DNA of 64,000 nt from Lachnospiraceae bacterium UBA1818 (GTDB taxonomy: Bacteria; Bacillota; Clostridia; Lachnospirales; Lachnospiraceae). The DNA lies in NCBI GenBank assembly GCA_904419285.1, contig CAJFQZ010000017.1, positions 89,292-153,291 of the forward strand, written 5' to 3'. The notes under the pieces are model-generated. The model saw nothing but the letters and a program-made list of their open reading frames with translations, ran no database searches and was not told the DNA's origin. The position numbers and the translations under genes were made by a program. Positions within the stretch are counted from its first letter, which is position 1, and the number at the start of each line of letters is the position of its first letter. Shown in pieces: positions 1 through 9,624 of this stretch.

Positions 1-554
1 AAGGAGCATCTGATACTGGGCGTTCTCCGGGTCAAGCCGTACCGCTTCCTTTGCATGCTCCAGGGCGGTCACATTGTTGCCCGCGCCGGAATTGGCCGAA
101 GCGCTGTAAAAATACCAGAGTGCGCTCCTCTCCTTGATTCCGTTCAGCACATTGAGCGCTTCCGTATAATGTCCGCTCCGTATGTAATTCGCCGCTGCCT
201 GAAGATGAATATCGTCCTCACTTCCGCCGGTGTTCCTGGCGCCGCCGGAGGAACCATAGCCGCCTCCGAACGGACCGTAACCGCCGAATCCACCAAAGGG
301 ACCATAACCGCCATATTCCCCGTAGGATGAATTGCCCGAACTCCCATCCGAGGAGTATCCCCGCTCACGCTCGTCCATGATCTGCTTGTAGGCCTGCTGG
401 ACTTCCTTAAACTTTGCCTCTGCCTCATCCTTATGCGGGTTGTTGATATTCGCATCCGGATGGTACTTTCTGCTCAGCCTGCGATATGCCTTTTTGATCT
501 CATCTTCTGTTGCATTTCTGTCTACGCCTAATACACTATATGGATCTGTCATAT
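1..554 (-). CDS. DnaJ-domain/TPR protein (3' end outside window)
   Basis: The first ~70 residues are a J-domain beginning [20 protein letters not shown], with the HPD tripeptide in KYHPDAN, so it should stimulate an Hsp70 (DnaK) ATPase. A Gly/Tyr/Ser-rich linker (YGGYGPFGG repeats) follows, then a TPR-like stretch ([17 protein letters not shown]...). The reading frame runs off the left edge, so the C terminus is unseen. This is a J-domain plus TPR co-chaperone, not canonical DnaJ, because no Cys-rich zinc domain follows the glycine-rich region. The client is unknown. Confidence 0.85.
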
Positions 555-661
555 TCCTTATTGTTTCTCCCTGTTATTCTACTCTCTTCTCCGATTACTG
601 TTCACACCGTGCTCACGGATAGAAAACTGAAGCGTCATGCCTTCATGTAAGAGGCTGTTCC

Positions 662-1069
662 TCAGCTCTTTTTGATAAATGTAGTGCCGCACTTCGGGCA
701 GCGGATCTCGATCTTTCCTTTTCCTCTCGGGATACGGATCTTCTGCTTGCAGCCCGGACACTTATAGATATGATATACTTTTCTCTGCTTCCAAATGCTC
801 TTCTGGCGCTGAAAGAACATGCGGATCTTATATGTCTTTGCAAGAAAAGCCTGATTTTCAGCATATCTTTTAGACACATTTCTTGAAAATATCCTGAAAT
901 AGCAGTAAATGATCAGGACCCATCCAAGCAGATAAAACACCATTCCCACAGCGTTCCTTGTGAGAAACGCTGACAGGAGCACAACGATCAGTCCCGCCCC
1001 CAGAAGCACTTTGGAAAGTGTATCCGCACCGTACCTGCCCTGCATGAAACGCAAAAATTTTTCTTTCAT
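662..1069 (-). CDS. small membrane protein with C-terminal zinc ribbon
   Basis: A 135-residue protein with two hydrophobic segments (about 20-37 and 42-60), a basic middle region and a C-terminal zinc ribbon formed by C104-x2-C107 and C124-x2-C127. The start has a good ribosome site (GGAAGG eight bases upstream). It lies 107 bases downstream of the DnaJ/TPR gene on the same strand and may be co-transcribed with it. The zinc ribbon would face the cytoplasm if both hydrophobic segments cross the membrane. The function is not recognisable; it could bind nucleic acid or be a structural zinc site. Confidence 0.75.
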   Translation of the reverse strand: MKEKFLRFMQGRYGADTLSKVLLGAGLIVVLLSAFLTRNAVGMVFYLLGWVLIIYCYFRIFSRNVSKRYAENQAFLAKTYKIRMFFQRQKSIWKQRKVYHIYKCPGCKQKIRIPRGKGKIEIRCPKCGTTFIKKS

Positions 1070-1262
1070 TCTGATCCTTCCTTTTTCTCTGAAAAACTGC
1101 TGTCTGTTCAGGCCCCGCCCGGGGACCTGCCGCGTGATCCGTTTCAGCTTTCGCCGGAATAACAGATCTCCTCACTGATATTCTATGTATCAGTCTGAAT
1201 ATGGGATATATTTTCCTCCGTTTTTCAGACAAAGTCAATTAAATTCTTATAAAATTTCCTTA

Positions 1263-1297
1263 TAAAAAGGAGACAGATCATACGGATCTGCCCCTTT
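1263..1297 (-). terminator. intrinsic terminator of the ABC/DUF4340 operon
   Basis: Read on the minus strand, a GC-rich stem (GGGGCAGATC pairing with GATCTGTCTC, with G-U pairs) and a short loop are followed by CCTTTTTATA. It lies 23 bases after the stop of the last operon gene. Confidence 0.7.
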
Positions 1298-1319
1298 CAC
1301 TTTCCTGAAACCAGGCGTT

Positions 1320-2222
1320 TTAATCTTCATTTAAGATATTGCCGCAGATCTCATCCGAGATCAGATATACGATCCTCGAATCATTGATCATCACATATCT
1401 GCTGCCGTCGTCATCTTCTCCGCCGATATACAGGGTCATCGTCTTTTCTTCATCGTCGTCTGTGTAGGTCACTTCCACTGTGGTACACGCCGCTTCGTCA
1501 AGCCCGAATCCCGCCAGGTCCGCATCTGTCACAGAATAGTCCGCCGCCTCAGAGAGAGATACTGCGCCAAGCCCTCCCGCGATCGCGGAAATGTCCTCGG
1601 ACTGTTCCTCATTCTCGGAATCGTAAGTGGTCGTCTCACCATTCTCGGTTATGACCACTTTTTTGATATTACCGCTTCCGATACTGGGATAATCGTCAAA
1701 CTGCGCCATATCTGCCAGGGAATCTGTCAGATCCGATACGGATGTTGATGAAACCGTATACACGTTTCCATCGTCATTTACGGTGACATAATAATAATCG
1801 TCCACTGTATTTCCGTAATAAATCTCTGTCACCGTTCCGTCACTCTGGGTCAGCTTCACGGTATATGCAGGCTCCTCGAGGCCGTAATCCGCCAGTTCAT
1901 CTCCGTCCACCAGCTCCCGGTCTGCTCTGAGCTGGCCCATATCCTCTGCGATCGTCTCCGGGAAGCTCTGGTCGAGCGGAAAATCCGGATCCGGAGTGTA
2001 CACCCATGTATCATCCTGTTTTTCAAAAGCTCTCTCGCCGCTTCCCATGTCATAGCTGACCGCGATGACCGTATCCGGATCAATGTCCGTGACAACAACA
2101 GACTCTTCTTCCGCCTTTTCTTTTTCCGCCTGCCGACGGTTCCATGACTGCAGAGCAAAATATGCGATCAGCAGCACCACAAGGACGCCCAGCAGAACAA
2201 ACAGCGCTCTGTTCTTCTTCAC
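1320..2222 (-). CDS. DUF4340 domain protein, membrane-anchored
   Basis: About 300 residues: a basic N terminus, one transmembrane segment (ALFVLLGVLVVLLIAYFAL), then a long acidic extracellular region. The pattern matches DUF4340 proteins that accompany GldG-type ABC systems. The GTG at 2222 is chosen because AGGAAGG lies six bases upstream; an ATG at 2291 has no ribosome site and would overlap the preceding gene more. It is the last gene of the four-gene ABC operon and overlaps the end of the gldG-like gene. The likely role is an extracytoplasmic accessory of the transporter. The substrate is unknown. Confidence 0.8.
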   Translation of the reverse strand: MKKNRALFVLLGVLVVLLIAYFALQSWNRRQAEKEKAEEESVVVTDIDPDTVIAVSYDMGSGERAFEKQDDTWVYTPDPDFPLDQSFPETIAEDMGQLRADRELVDGDELADYGLEEPAYTVKLTQSDGTVTEIYYGNTVDDYYYVTVNDDGNVYTVSSTSVSDLTDSLADMAQFDDYPSIGSGNIKKVVITENGETTTYDSENEEQSEDISAIAGGLGAVSLSEAADYSVTDADLAGFGLDEAACTTVEVTYTDDDEEKTMTLYIGGEDDDGSRYVMINDSRIVYLISDEICGNILNED

Positions 2223-2259
2223 ACACTGCACCTTCCTTTCCTGTTTTCGTCCGTCCGCC

Positions 2260-3750
2260 TTATGCCTTTCTTCTTCGGAACCATACGACAAATCCTGCGA
2301 TCAGCACAACAGCCGGTATGCCAAAGATCACAAGGAAACTGAAGGATCCCGCGTGCTGTACTGTATTGTACTCAGTCTGAAGGCTCTTCGCCTCGATCGA
2401 AAGGTTCTGGACACCGTCAAAGTTTGCCGTAACGGCATTCATGAATACCTGCGTATTCTCGAGCTGCGAAAATGCATCTGTGATCTGAGAATCGATCAGG
2501 CTGCCTGCGGAGATCACCGTAAGCCTCGAAGTCACGTTTTCCGCAGCATCTTCGTCGGAAGAATCATCTGAACTGTCTGTATCTTCACTGTCCGCATCCC
2601 CGCCGGTGGAAGACGAGATCGTCTCTTCCGCCACCGCTCCGAGCGTGAACGTTCCCTGCTCCTGAGAGGTCTCCGTAACCGCGAAGGAGCTGTCAGAGGA
2701 ACTCATGAACCCGGTCGTGGAGATCGTATCCCGCTCCGGATCGATCAGGTTCATACCGTGAGTATTAGTCAGGAGGACCATCTCTGTCGAGATACCGTCA
2801 GCCAAATCTCCGGTGAGCGAGAGTTCCGGGAATATATAGTAATAATTTCCCTGATAACACCTCTGCGGATCCGCGATATATCCGTCTTCCGCCTGCATTC
2901 CATACTCCTCAAGGATGCCTTCCAGATTGGGGAGCTCCGCCGCGTTCGTATCGCCGAGAAGGATCATGACTTTCCCGCCTTCTCCCAGATAAGACCGGAT
3001 CATGGACGCTTCATCATCCGACAGGTCCGCCGTCGGCTCGTACATCAGCAGCAGGTCACAGTCGTCCGGTATGGCCGTCGTCATCAGAAGATTGAGTTCT
3101 GAAAGACTGTAGTTGTTTTTCTCCATCAGATCCGTGACTGTCGTGGACAGCGTCGCTTCCCCATGGCCGCTGGTCTGATAGATCGTCTGCTCAGTATCGT
3201 TCGTCACATAATTGACAGCGCTGGTGAGCTGGCCGTCCCCGTCAAAAGAAGTATATGTCATATTTCCGTAATAATAGTAGGAATACATATCAGGAACAAG
3301 GATATCATCAAAGGAGATCGTAGTCGTCTTCCCTGTCGCCTCACAGGATACCACGATATTATTCTCCGTCGTGTCATATTCCGTCAGCGCCGATGGATGG
3401 AGGACCGGATCGATCCACTCCATATTGATATTTCCGGACAGCGAAGCATATCTGCTCAGAAACGTCGTGATCCTGTCATCTGTCTCATCCTTAACGGCGA
3501 GCACTTTCATATCCACTTCTTCATCAAGGCTGTCCAGCAGTTCTTTTGTCGTATCAGAAATCTCATAAATCTTTGTACTGCTGACATCCAGGTTGCGGTA
3601 AGCCTCCGGTATCTGCCCGATCACCAGATTAAACACAATAACGACCGCGATAACAATGACCGTCAGTCCCACGCTGTAAGCTCCGTGTCTTGTTCCGGCT
3701 GTGCGGAAAATTCCGCCTATCTTTCCAGTTGTCTTCTTTATTCTGTCCAT
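2260..3750 (-). CDS. GldG-family ABC transporter auxiliary protein
   Basis: A 496-residue protein with an N-terminal transmembrane helix (about 25-45), a large extracellular region typical of GldG/ABC-2-associated proteins (DUF4350-like, with YQTSGHGE and LLLMYEPTADLS), an acidic Ser/Asp-rich stretch and a C-terminal transmembrane helix followed by WFRRRKA. The ATG at 3750 has GGAGG eight bases upstream; an in-frame GTG nine bases earlier falls inside that ribosome site. The gene directly follows the ABC permease. Gliding motility is not expected in this organism, so the family name does not give the function. Confidence 0.85.
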   Translation of the reverse strand: MDRIKKTTGKIGGIFRTAGTRHGAYSVGLTVIVIAVVIVFNLVIGQIPEAYRNLDVSSTKIYEISDTTKELLDSLDEEVDMKVLAVKDETDDRITTFLSRYASLSGNINMEWIDPVLHPSALTEYDTTENNIVVSCEATGKTTTISFDDILVPDMYSYYYYGNMTYTSFDGDGQLTSAVNYVTNDTEQTIYQTSGHGEATLSTTVTDLMEKNNYSLSELNLLMTTAIPDDCDLLLMYEPTADLSDDEASMIRSYLGEGGKVMILLGDTNAAELPNLEGILEEYGMQAEDGYIADPQRCYQGNYYYIFPELSLTGDLADGISTEMVLLTNTHGMNLIDPERDTISTTGFMSSSDSSFAVTETSQEQGTFTLGAVAEETISSSTGGDADSEDTDSSDDSSDEDAAENVTSRLTVISAGSLIDSQITDAFSQLENTQVFMNAVTANFDGVQNLSIEAKSLQTEYNTVQHAGSFSFLVIFGIPAVVLIAGFVVWFRRRKA

Positions 3751-3762
3751 TTCCCGCACCTC

Positions 3763-4629
3763 CTAGCTCCAGCGTCTCTTCTGTATTGCCTGAACGGTCA
3801 GGAATACAAACACCGCAATGACGGACAGGTACAGAACCACGCCTGTCACATCAACAATATTGTTATTCGATATATCCGTGAACACATCAGCAAGGGCAAG
3901 TCTCCCGAGCACATCTGTGAGAAGCCCTTCATACAGGCTCGATCTCACAAAATAAAGCACGACAGCGATCACGGCTCCGACCGCCTCGACCGCTCCCGCC
4001 AGCACAGCGTTCGACGTCATCTGCCAGATGTAGAACACAGCCACGGTCAGCAGGATCAGGACTCCAACAAGGACGCTCACCGCAGAGCTGGGCAGCATAG
4101 ACATGATCCCGTCCCAGAGATAAAGCACAAGCAGGATCCCGAATGTACTGATAAACGCGATGATCTGGCTCTCTGTCAGAGACGACAGGAACATTCCGAT
4201 CGCCGCATAGACACAGCCCAGAAGGAAAAACACAAGGATCGAGATGTAATCCACCTTGAGATAGGCCGTTCCCTGTGACTGAATGATCAGCGGATAAAAG
4301 CAGAAGATCACATTAGGGATCGCGATCACAGTCACCATTGCAAGATATTTTCCCATAACAACCTTTCCCAGGCTGACCGGCGCCGTGAGGAGCAGCTGGT
4401 CAGTCTTATTTTTCCGCTCTTCTGAAAAGCTCCGCATCGTGATCAGCGGGATCCCTACGATAAACACGATCAATGATCCCGAAAGTGTATAGGAAAAATA
4501 CGGGTATCCCGCCGTCAGGTTATACGCCATAAAATAAATTCCCGTAAATGCCAGAAGAAATGCGATAAACACGCACCCCACCATGGACTGAAAGCAGGAC
4601 TTCAGTTCTCTTTTATAAATCGCCAGCAT
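3763..4629 (-). CDS. ABC-2 type permease (GldF-like)
   Basis: About 288 residues starting MLAIYKRELKSCFQS, the usual N terminus of ABC-2 membrane subunits, with six hydrophobic segments and the cytoplasmic SFSEERKNKTDQLLLTAPVS loop near residue 70 typical of the family. The start is set at 4629 (an in-frame ATG at 4638 is also possible), and the gene overlaps the end of the ATPase gene by a few codons. With the upstream ATPase and the downstream GldG and DUF4340 proteins it forms a probable exporter or envelope-remodelling ABC system of unknown substrate. Confidence 0.85.
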   Translation of the reverse strand: MLAIYKRELKSCFQSMVGCVFIAFLLAFTGIYFMAYNLTAGYPYFSYTLSGSLIVFIVGIPLITMRSFSEERKNKTDQLLLTAPVSLGKVVMGKYLAMVTVIAIPNVIFCFYPLIIQSQGTAYLKVDYISILVFFLLGCVYAAIGMFLSSLTESQIIAFISTFGILLVLYLWDGIMSMLPSSAVSVLVGVLILLTVAVFYIWQMTSNAVLAGAVEAVGAVIAVVLYFVRSSLYEGLLTDVLGRLALADVFTDISNNNIVDVTGVVLYLSVIAVFVFLTVQAIQKRRWS

Positions 4630-5740
4630 TCTTTTCATCCCCCTCTCCGTCTGTATCATTCCATACTGCTTCCGCAGCAGCCGGTGCCTGTTCCTCTGCC
4701 GCAGCCGTCTCATCCTCCGGTTCCGCGGCAGCCGGTTCTGCCGTTGCCTCAGCAGTCTCTGCTCCCGCTGTATCAAAGCGTTTTCTCCGGAACGCTTCCG
4801 GCACAGTCTCATTCTGCGTCAGTTCCATGAAGACGTCCTCAAGACTTACCCTTCTCGTCTGCAGAGTAAGGAGGGGTACATTCTTTTCCGCAAAGGTACG
4901 GAATAGATTCTCCCTGATATCCTCTCCCTTTTTCTCTCTGATCACTGCCGCAGCGACGCCTTCTTCTCCGCTCGCCTTTACAGATGTCTGTTCAATTCCC
5001 GGGATCGTCTTCAGGATCTCTTTCGTCAGTGCCTGGGACGCCTTCACCTCAATCTCGATGGTATCCGCGTCACCCAGCATTTTCTCCAGATTCTCAGGGG
5101 TATCACTGGCTACCAGCTTTCCTTTTGAGATGATCAGTATGTAGTCGCACACCTCGCGCACCTCTGCCAGTATATGCGAACTCAGGATCACCGTATGCCC
5201 CTTCGCCAGCTGCCGGATCAGCTCCCTGATCTCAACAATCTGCTTCGGGTCAAGGCCTACGCTTGGCTCATCCAGGATAATGATCTCCGGAAAACCGAGC
5301 ACTGCCTGGGCAAGCCCCACTCTCTGGCGGTAACCTTTGGAGAGATTCTTGATGAGACGGTTTTCCACGTCTTTGACCCTCACCATCTTCTCCACTTCCG
5401 TGACCGCCTCCTCCCGCTTCGCCCGCGGGATCTTTTTCAGCTCCGCCGCAAACCGCAGACATTCTCTCACAGTCATATCCATATAAAGCGGCGGCTGTTC
5501 CGGCAGGTAACCGATATGCTTCTTTGCTTCTTCCGGCTCTTTCAGTATATCGTGCCCGTCGATGAGCACTTCACCCTCGGTGGCGCCGAGATATCCCGTC
5601 ATGATGTTCATCGTCGTGGATTTTCCGGCTCCGTTAGGACCCAAAAAGCCATAGATCCTTCCGGCTTCCAGAGTGAAGTCCAGATGGTCTACGGCCAGAT
5701 GGTTTCCGTATTTCTTCACCAAATTCCTTACTTCTATCAA
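4613..5740 (-). CDS. ABC transporter ATP-binding protein (GldA-like)
   Basis: A 375-residue ATPase. Walker A GPNGAGKS is at 34-41, the Q-loop Gln at 82, the signature LSKGYRQ at about 133, Walker B IIILDEP at 153-159, and the H-switch in SSHILAEV. After the domain typical of ABC-2 exporters it carries an unusual Ala/Glu-rich acidic tail of about 60 residues. The start codon is TTG with GGAGGG seven bases upstream. It is the first gene of the operon with permease, GldG-like and DUF4340 genes. Confidence 0.9.
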   Translation of the reverse strand: MIEVRNLVKKYGNHLAVDHLDFTLEAGRIYGFLGPNGAGKSTTMNIMTGYLGATEGEVLIDGHDILKEPEEAKKHIGYLPEQPPLYMDMTVRECLRFAAELKKIPRAKREEAVTEVEKMVRVKDVENRLIKNLSKGYRQRVGLAQAVLGFPEIIILDEPSVGLDPKQIVEIRELIRQLAKGHTVILSSHILAEVREVCDYILIISKGKLVASDTPENLEKMLGDADTIEIEVKASQALTKEILKTIPGIEQTSVKASGEEGVAAAVIREKKGEDIRENLFRTFAEKNVPLLTLQTRRVSLEDVFMELTQNETVPEAFRRKRFDTAGAETAEATAEPAAAEPEDETAAAEEQAPAAAEAVWNDTDGEGDEKNAGDL

Positions 5741-5869
5741 AGTTCTGCCCTCCCTAACGTATTTTTCACGTTTTACAGGGTATCAGATTTGTGTGAAAGT
5801 TTTGTGTTATAAGTGTGACAGAGTTTTGTACGGTACTTCCGCCCATATCAGGGCGTTTTCCTGCGTGGA

Positions 5870-6892
5870 TCACTCCTCTCCTTCCCCGGATTCAAACTCT
5901 TCAAACACAAGGTCCGCTATGACCTGCTGTCCGTCCTGATTCGGGTGAAGCCCATCGGACTGTACATATGCAGACACGTTCGAATCAAACGTATCCGCCA
6001 CACTGTATCCGTATTCACCCGCATGGTCATCTATGATCGTGTTCATATTTCCGATAATATCCTCCACCACCTGATTCATCGTGGATGGAAGCTTCAGATT
6101 CGCCACCGGATTATAAATATTCGTCACTATGATCCGGGTATCCTCCTTCTCCATAGCCGTCACCGTGTCCATCATCTTGACCCAGTTCGACTCAAAGGAC
6201 TGATAATCCCAGCTCCCCAGCGCGCCTATGATCTTCAGCACAAGAAACGGATTCTCCTTCACAGAATCCTCCAGGACCTGCAGCGCCTCATTCGCGCTTT
6301 TAAACTTTGTATCTGTGTTGAGGATCTCCTGCACGACACGCTTACATTCATTCAGCAGATCGTTGGATCCCACGGTAATAAAGATGACGTCCGCTTTCTC
6401 CAGGCTGTCCTGTACTTCTTCCCTGGTAAGGATCTTCTCGTTCATGCCCGCCGAATCCAGCCCGTTCCTGGCGAAATTCTCAATCTCATATCCGCAGTTT
6501 TCCCGTTCTGCGATTTCTTCCATTGCCAGGCTGCCGTAGGGTACAAGTTCCGCCTCTCCTTCTCCGGAATAGCCCTTCGCGATACTGTCTCCCAGGACCG
6601 CCGCGTACATTGTCCGCTCTCCGTCCGCCGCCTGCCCTGCACCGGGCGTCTCCCCGTCAGTCTCTTCCGCCGCTTCACGCTCTGTTCCCGCTGCATCCGC
6701 ACCGGCAGCTCCGCCTTCAGGGCTCTCCTGCTCTGCCGTCCCGCTTGTCTCCATATCATCCGTGACGCCGCTCTGATCCGCCGCAGTTCTTCCGGCAGAT
6801 CCGTTCCACTGTATCACAGAGAATGTAACTGCGGCTGCCGCCAGCACCAGAGTCAGCAGCGCCGCTGCCGCTGTCCGTATATATCTCTTCAT
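5870..6892 (-). CDS. secreted SGNH/GDSL hydrolase
   Basis: A 340-residue protein with an N-terminal signal or anchor helix (about 7-27), a low-complexity Ala/Gly/Glu-rich linker to about residue 95, then an SGNH hydrolase domain. GDS is at 101-103 with nucleophile Ser103, the Gly block is in ARNG (141-144), the Asn block is GSND (175-178), and the catalytic Asp/His are in DGLHPN (D313, H316). This fits an esterase or lipase acting outside the membrane on acylated glycans, lipids or peptidoglycan; the substrate cannot be told. It is probably transcribed alone. Confidence 0.88.
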   Translation of the reverse strand: MKRYIRTAAAALLTLVLAAAAVTFSVIQWNGSAGRTAADQSGVTDDMETSGTAEQESPEGGAAGADAAGTEREAAEETDGETPGAGQAADGERTMYAAVLGDSIAKGYSGEGEAELVPYGSLAMEEIAERENCGYEIENFARNGLDSAGMNEKILTREEVQDSLEKADVIFITVGSNDLLNECKRVVQEILNTDTKFKSANEALQVLEDSVKENPFLVLKIIGALGSWDYQSFESNWVKMMDTVTAMEKEDTRIIVTNIYNPVANLKLPSTMNQVVEDIIGNMNTIIDDHAGEYGYSVADTFDSNVSAYVQSDGLHPNQDGQQVIADLVFEEFESGEGEE

Positions 6893-6940
6893 ATCCCCAC
6901 TTCCTTCATGTCCCGGACCGTTGATCCGGACTGCGCTCTG

Positions 6941-6990
6941 AAAAACCGGAGGACAGCCTTTCCAAGCTGTCCCCTCTTTTTCATTATATC
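6941..6990 (-). promoter_or_regulatory. possible promoter and 5' stem-loop before the SGNH gene
   Basis: On the minus strand a TATAAT (6983-6988) is followed at once by a hairpin (GGACAGC pairing with GCTGTCC) and then GGTTTTTC. The -35 is weak. The hairpin may instead be the terminator of the upstream PrdX gene, or act as a leader attenuator. Confidence 0.4.
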
Positions 6991-7093
6991 ACTTATAGTG
7001 CCCACACATCACTGCTGCCATGCTTTCTTTTTCTGTTATTTTACAGGATCCTCCTGCGCAGATCGTGGAACCACATCGAATTTCATCTGTATT

Positions 7094-7645
7094 TTAAAGT
7101 CTCACGGTCGTCGGCTCATGCCCCATCGCCGGGATGATCTTCTCTGTCAGATCCTCCATCCTGATCTTCAGACTGGAAGTATTGATACAGGGATGGCATC
7201 CGAAATACTCATCCTTCAGCACATCCTCGTCGATCAGAAGCCGCACCTTCTTCTCATGGTCGTTCATCAGGCCGAGTACGCTCACAGATCCGGGCGTGAT
7301 ATCAAGATACTTCTCCATGTACTCCGGTTTCGCAAAGGACAGCCTGGAGGAACCGATCTGTGCAGACAGATATTTTGTCTTAAAAGGCTTGTCCCCGGGA
7401 ATCAGAAGAAGATAAAACTCTGTCTCCTGACGGTTGCACAAGAACAGGTTCTTACAGATCGCCACACTGTTCTCTTCTCCTTCACTGAGCGTCCTGTCGA
7501 TCTCCTCGCACGCCTCCATGGTCATTGCCGCCTCATGGTCGATCCTCTGATAATTTATGCCCAGTGAATCAAGGAAATCATAGACTCTGATCTCCTTTTC
7601 AAGACGCCCTTCTGTATTCTCCGGTCTTCCGTTTACTAACTCCAT
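7094..7645 (-). CDS. prolyl-tRNA editing protein (PrdX/YbaK family)
   Basis: A 183-residue free-standing tRNA-editing domain of the YbaK/ProXp type, which hydrolyses mischarged aminoacyl-tRNA such as Ala-tRNA(Pro) or Cys-tRNA(Pro). Family features are the N-terminal VYDFLDSLGINYQRIDHEAA, the NLFLCNRQETEFYLLLIPGDKPFKTK strand region with its conserved Lys, and the PGSVSVLGLMND loop. Its length and N-terminal extension match the PrdX group found in Clostridia. It appears monocistronic. Confidence 0.85.
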   Translation of the reverse strand: MELVNGRPENTEGRLEKEIRVYDFLDSLGINYQRIDHEAAMTMEACEEIDRTLSEGEENSVAICKNLFLCNRQETEFYLLLIPGDKPFKTKYLSAQIGSSRLSFAKPEYMEKYLDITPGSVSVLGLMNDHEKKVRLLIDEDVLKDEYFGCHPCINTSSLKIRMEDLTEKIIPAMGHEPTTVRL

Positions 7646-7734
7646 TTGTCGTTCTCCTCAGTTTTATAATGTCTGCTCATGTTCTTATCTGTTCATGTTC
7701 TTAGCCGCTCATGCACTTGTCTGTCGAGGCTCTT

Positions 7735-9438
7735 CTACAGGCGCAGGCTGCGGCAGCGGTCAAAGCATGCAAATATCTCCTGGCTCCTCGGCTTCGCCAT
7801 GCAGGCAATGCTCGAACTGCTCTCGCAGAGCGCGGAAAGCGTTCCCTTTTCCATGACCTGCTCAAGCTCTTCTACAATCTGCCGCAGGTCCTTCCTCCCG
7901 TTCATCAGATGCTTCTGAGCATAGCGCACGCAGTACCCGAGCGCCGTCACCTGCTCGCTGTCCGTGATCTGCTCCACATACCGCAGATCGATGGTTTCCC
8001 TGTTGATCATGACAGACTCTCTTCCCATCGTCTTCATCTTGATCCGGTCATTCCCCTTAAATGCAGGAGATGGCTGCGGACATCTCCGGAAATCCGGTTT
8101 CTCCGCCTTCTCTTCCGGCCCCGTGAGCATGGGATAGCTCTCTGCCTCTTTCTTGGCGTACTCTGTGATATCTTTCGGCACATAGCGGTCCATCTGGATG
8201 ATCGTGTCGGCAATATGAAAGTAAGCCCCCGAGCTTCCCGCCACGATCACCGTAGAAATGCCGTAATCCTCATAAAGTTCACGGATCCGCTCGATGAACG
8301 GTGTGATCGGCTCCATATCCCTGTGGATGACTCTCTGCATCAGTTCATCCCGGATCATGAAGTTCGTCGCGCTGGTATCCTCATCGATCAGGAGAAGGGA
8401 TGTTCCCGCCTCAATGCTCTCCACCACGTTTGCCGCCTGCGACGTACTTCCGCTGGCGTCCTCGGTGCAGAATCCAACCGTATCTTTTCCGTTCGGAAGA
8501 TCATTGATAAACATAGAGATATCCGTCTTCCGGATGCTCCGCCCGTCCTCCGCACGGATCTTCATCGCCGTACTGTCCGTGATCACATATTCCCTGCCGT
8601 CCCCGGCGATATGGTCGTATACGCCCAGCTCCAGCGCCTTCAGCAGTGTGGATTTTCCATGATATCCGCCTCCGACGATGAGGGTGATCCCTTTCCGGAT
8701 CCCCATTCCCGTGATCTTCCCTCTGTGGGGAAGCTCCAGAGTCACTTCCAGCTCCTTCGGAGACCGGAACTTCACTCCGCCCTTCATCGGCCGCGGGGAA
8801 ATGCCGGACTCTCTCGGCAGGATACTGCCGTCCGCCACAAAGGCGCACAATCCCATCTTCGGCAGCATTTCTCTGATATAGTGCTGATCCTCCGCAAGGT
8901 CAGCGACAGAGCGCAGCCGCTTCGCATCCATATTTTTATAGAACAGCGCATGCTTTACGCACTCCGGCACAAATTCAAACAGGATCTTCTCCAGCTCACG
9001 GGCATTGATCGTCCTGCCGTTCGCCGGAAATCCGATCTCCATCCGCAGAATGATATCCCCTGTCTCCGGATCGATCCCGCAGGCGGTCCTCTCCAGCACT
9101 TCCTGGCCACACCGGCTCACCGAGATAAGCCCGCTCTTTCCCGATCCTTTTGCCTTAAACGCGAACTGCTCCGCCTTCCTTCCGAACTGCCTTGTCAGCT
9201 CATCCTGCAGGGCAGTCCTCTGATGCTTATCCTTATAAAGCTCCCGCGGGAAAGCTGCGTTCTTTCCCTTCACATGAACGCTGACCTTTGACGGAGACGC
9301 AAACGGATCGCCCTGTACATGATCAATGGACAGCACATAGCCCGGGAACTGGTATGTCCCCTTTGTATCTTTGTAAGCAGGATATCCCCTGTGATCGATC
9401 CTGCTGAGCAAACTTCTCAAATCTGTTGATGACTGCAT
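7735..9438 (-). CDS. ABC-ATPase domain-containing protein (P-loop ATPase)
   Basis: About 567 residues from the ATG at 9438 (ribosome site GGGAG upstream). The order of motifs matches the isolated predicted ATPase family PF09818: N-terminal DLRSLLSRIDHRGYPAYK, Walker A GGGYHGKST at about 256-264, Walker B in SLLLIDEDTSATN, and a C-terminal region with DRYVPKDITEYA. It is a cytoplasmic ATPase related to ABC ATPases but not linked to a membrane subunit. The biological role of this family is not established and the neighbours give no hint. Confidence 0.85.
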   Translation of the reverse strand: MQSSTDLRSLLSRIDHRGYPAYKDTKGTYQFPGYVLSIDHVQGDPFASPSKVSVHVKGKNAAFPRELYKDKHQRTALQDELTRQFGRKAEQFAFKAKGSGKSGLISVSRCGQEVLERTACGIDPETGDIILRMEIGFPANGRTINARELEKILFEFVPECVKHALFYKNMDAKRLRSVADLAEDQHYIREMLPKMGLCAFVADGSILPRESGISPRPMKGGVKFRSPKELEVTLELPHRGKITGMGIRKGITLIVGGGYHGKSTLLKALELGVYDHIAGDGREYVITDSTAMKIRAEDGRSIRKTDISMFINDLPNGKDTVGFCTEDASGSTSQAANVVESIEAGTSLLLIDEDTSATNFMIRDELMQRVIHRDMEPITPFIERIRELYEDYGISTVIVAGSSGAYFHIADTIIQMDRYVPKDITEYAKKEAESYPMLTGPEEKAEKPDFRRCPQPSPAFKGNDRIKMKTMGRESVMINRETIDLRYVEQITDSEQVTALGYCVRYAQKHLMNGRKDLRQIVEELEQVMEKGTLSALCESSSSIACMAKPRSQEIFACFDRCRSLRL

Positions 9439-9550
9439 TTTATCGTTCTCCCTTCCTGTTCTCCGTCTTATTTTAGACCACAGGTTTCTTTTTATCAATA
9501 ATAAAAGCGGAGAAACCACAGGGCTCTGCACCGGCCGCAGACTTATTCCA

Positions 9551-9580
9551 TAAGAAAAAGCGCGGAAAAATCCGCGCCCT
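9551..9580 (-). terminator. intrinsic terminator of glnN
   Basis: On the minus strand a perfect 7-bp stem GCGCGGA/TCCGCGC with a four-base loop is followed by TTTTTC, 45 bases after the glnN stop codon. Confidence 0.85.
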
Positions 9581-9624
9581 TTCGTGTATTTTAATTCTTA
9601 TTAAGTACGATCTGTTCCGTTCTC

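Noticed and set aside
5945-7567. 540-codon open frame on the plus strand
   Set aside because: Shadow of the SGNH hydrolase and PrdX genes; it crosses an intergenic region and has no recognisable domain.
7711-9291. 526-codon open frame on the plus strand
   Set aside because: Antisense to the ABC-ATPase-domain gene, which has clear P-loop motifs; Arg/His-rich composition is typical of shadows in this genome.
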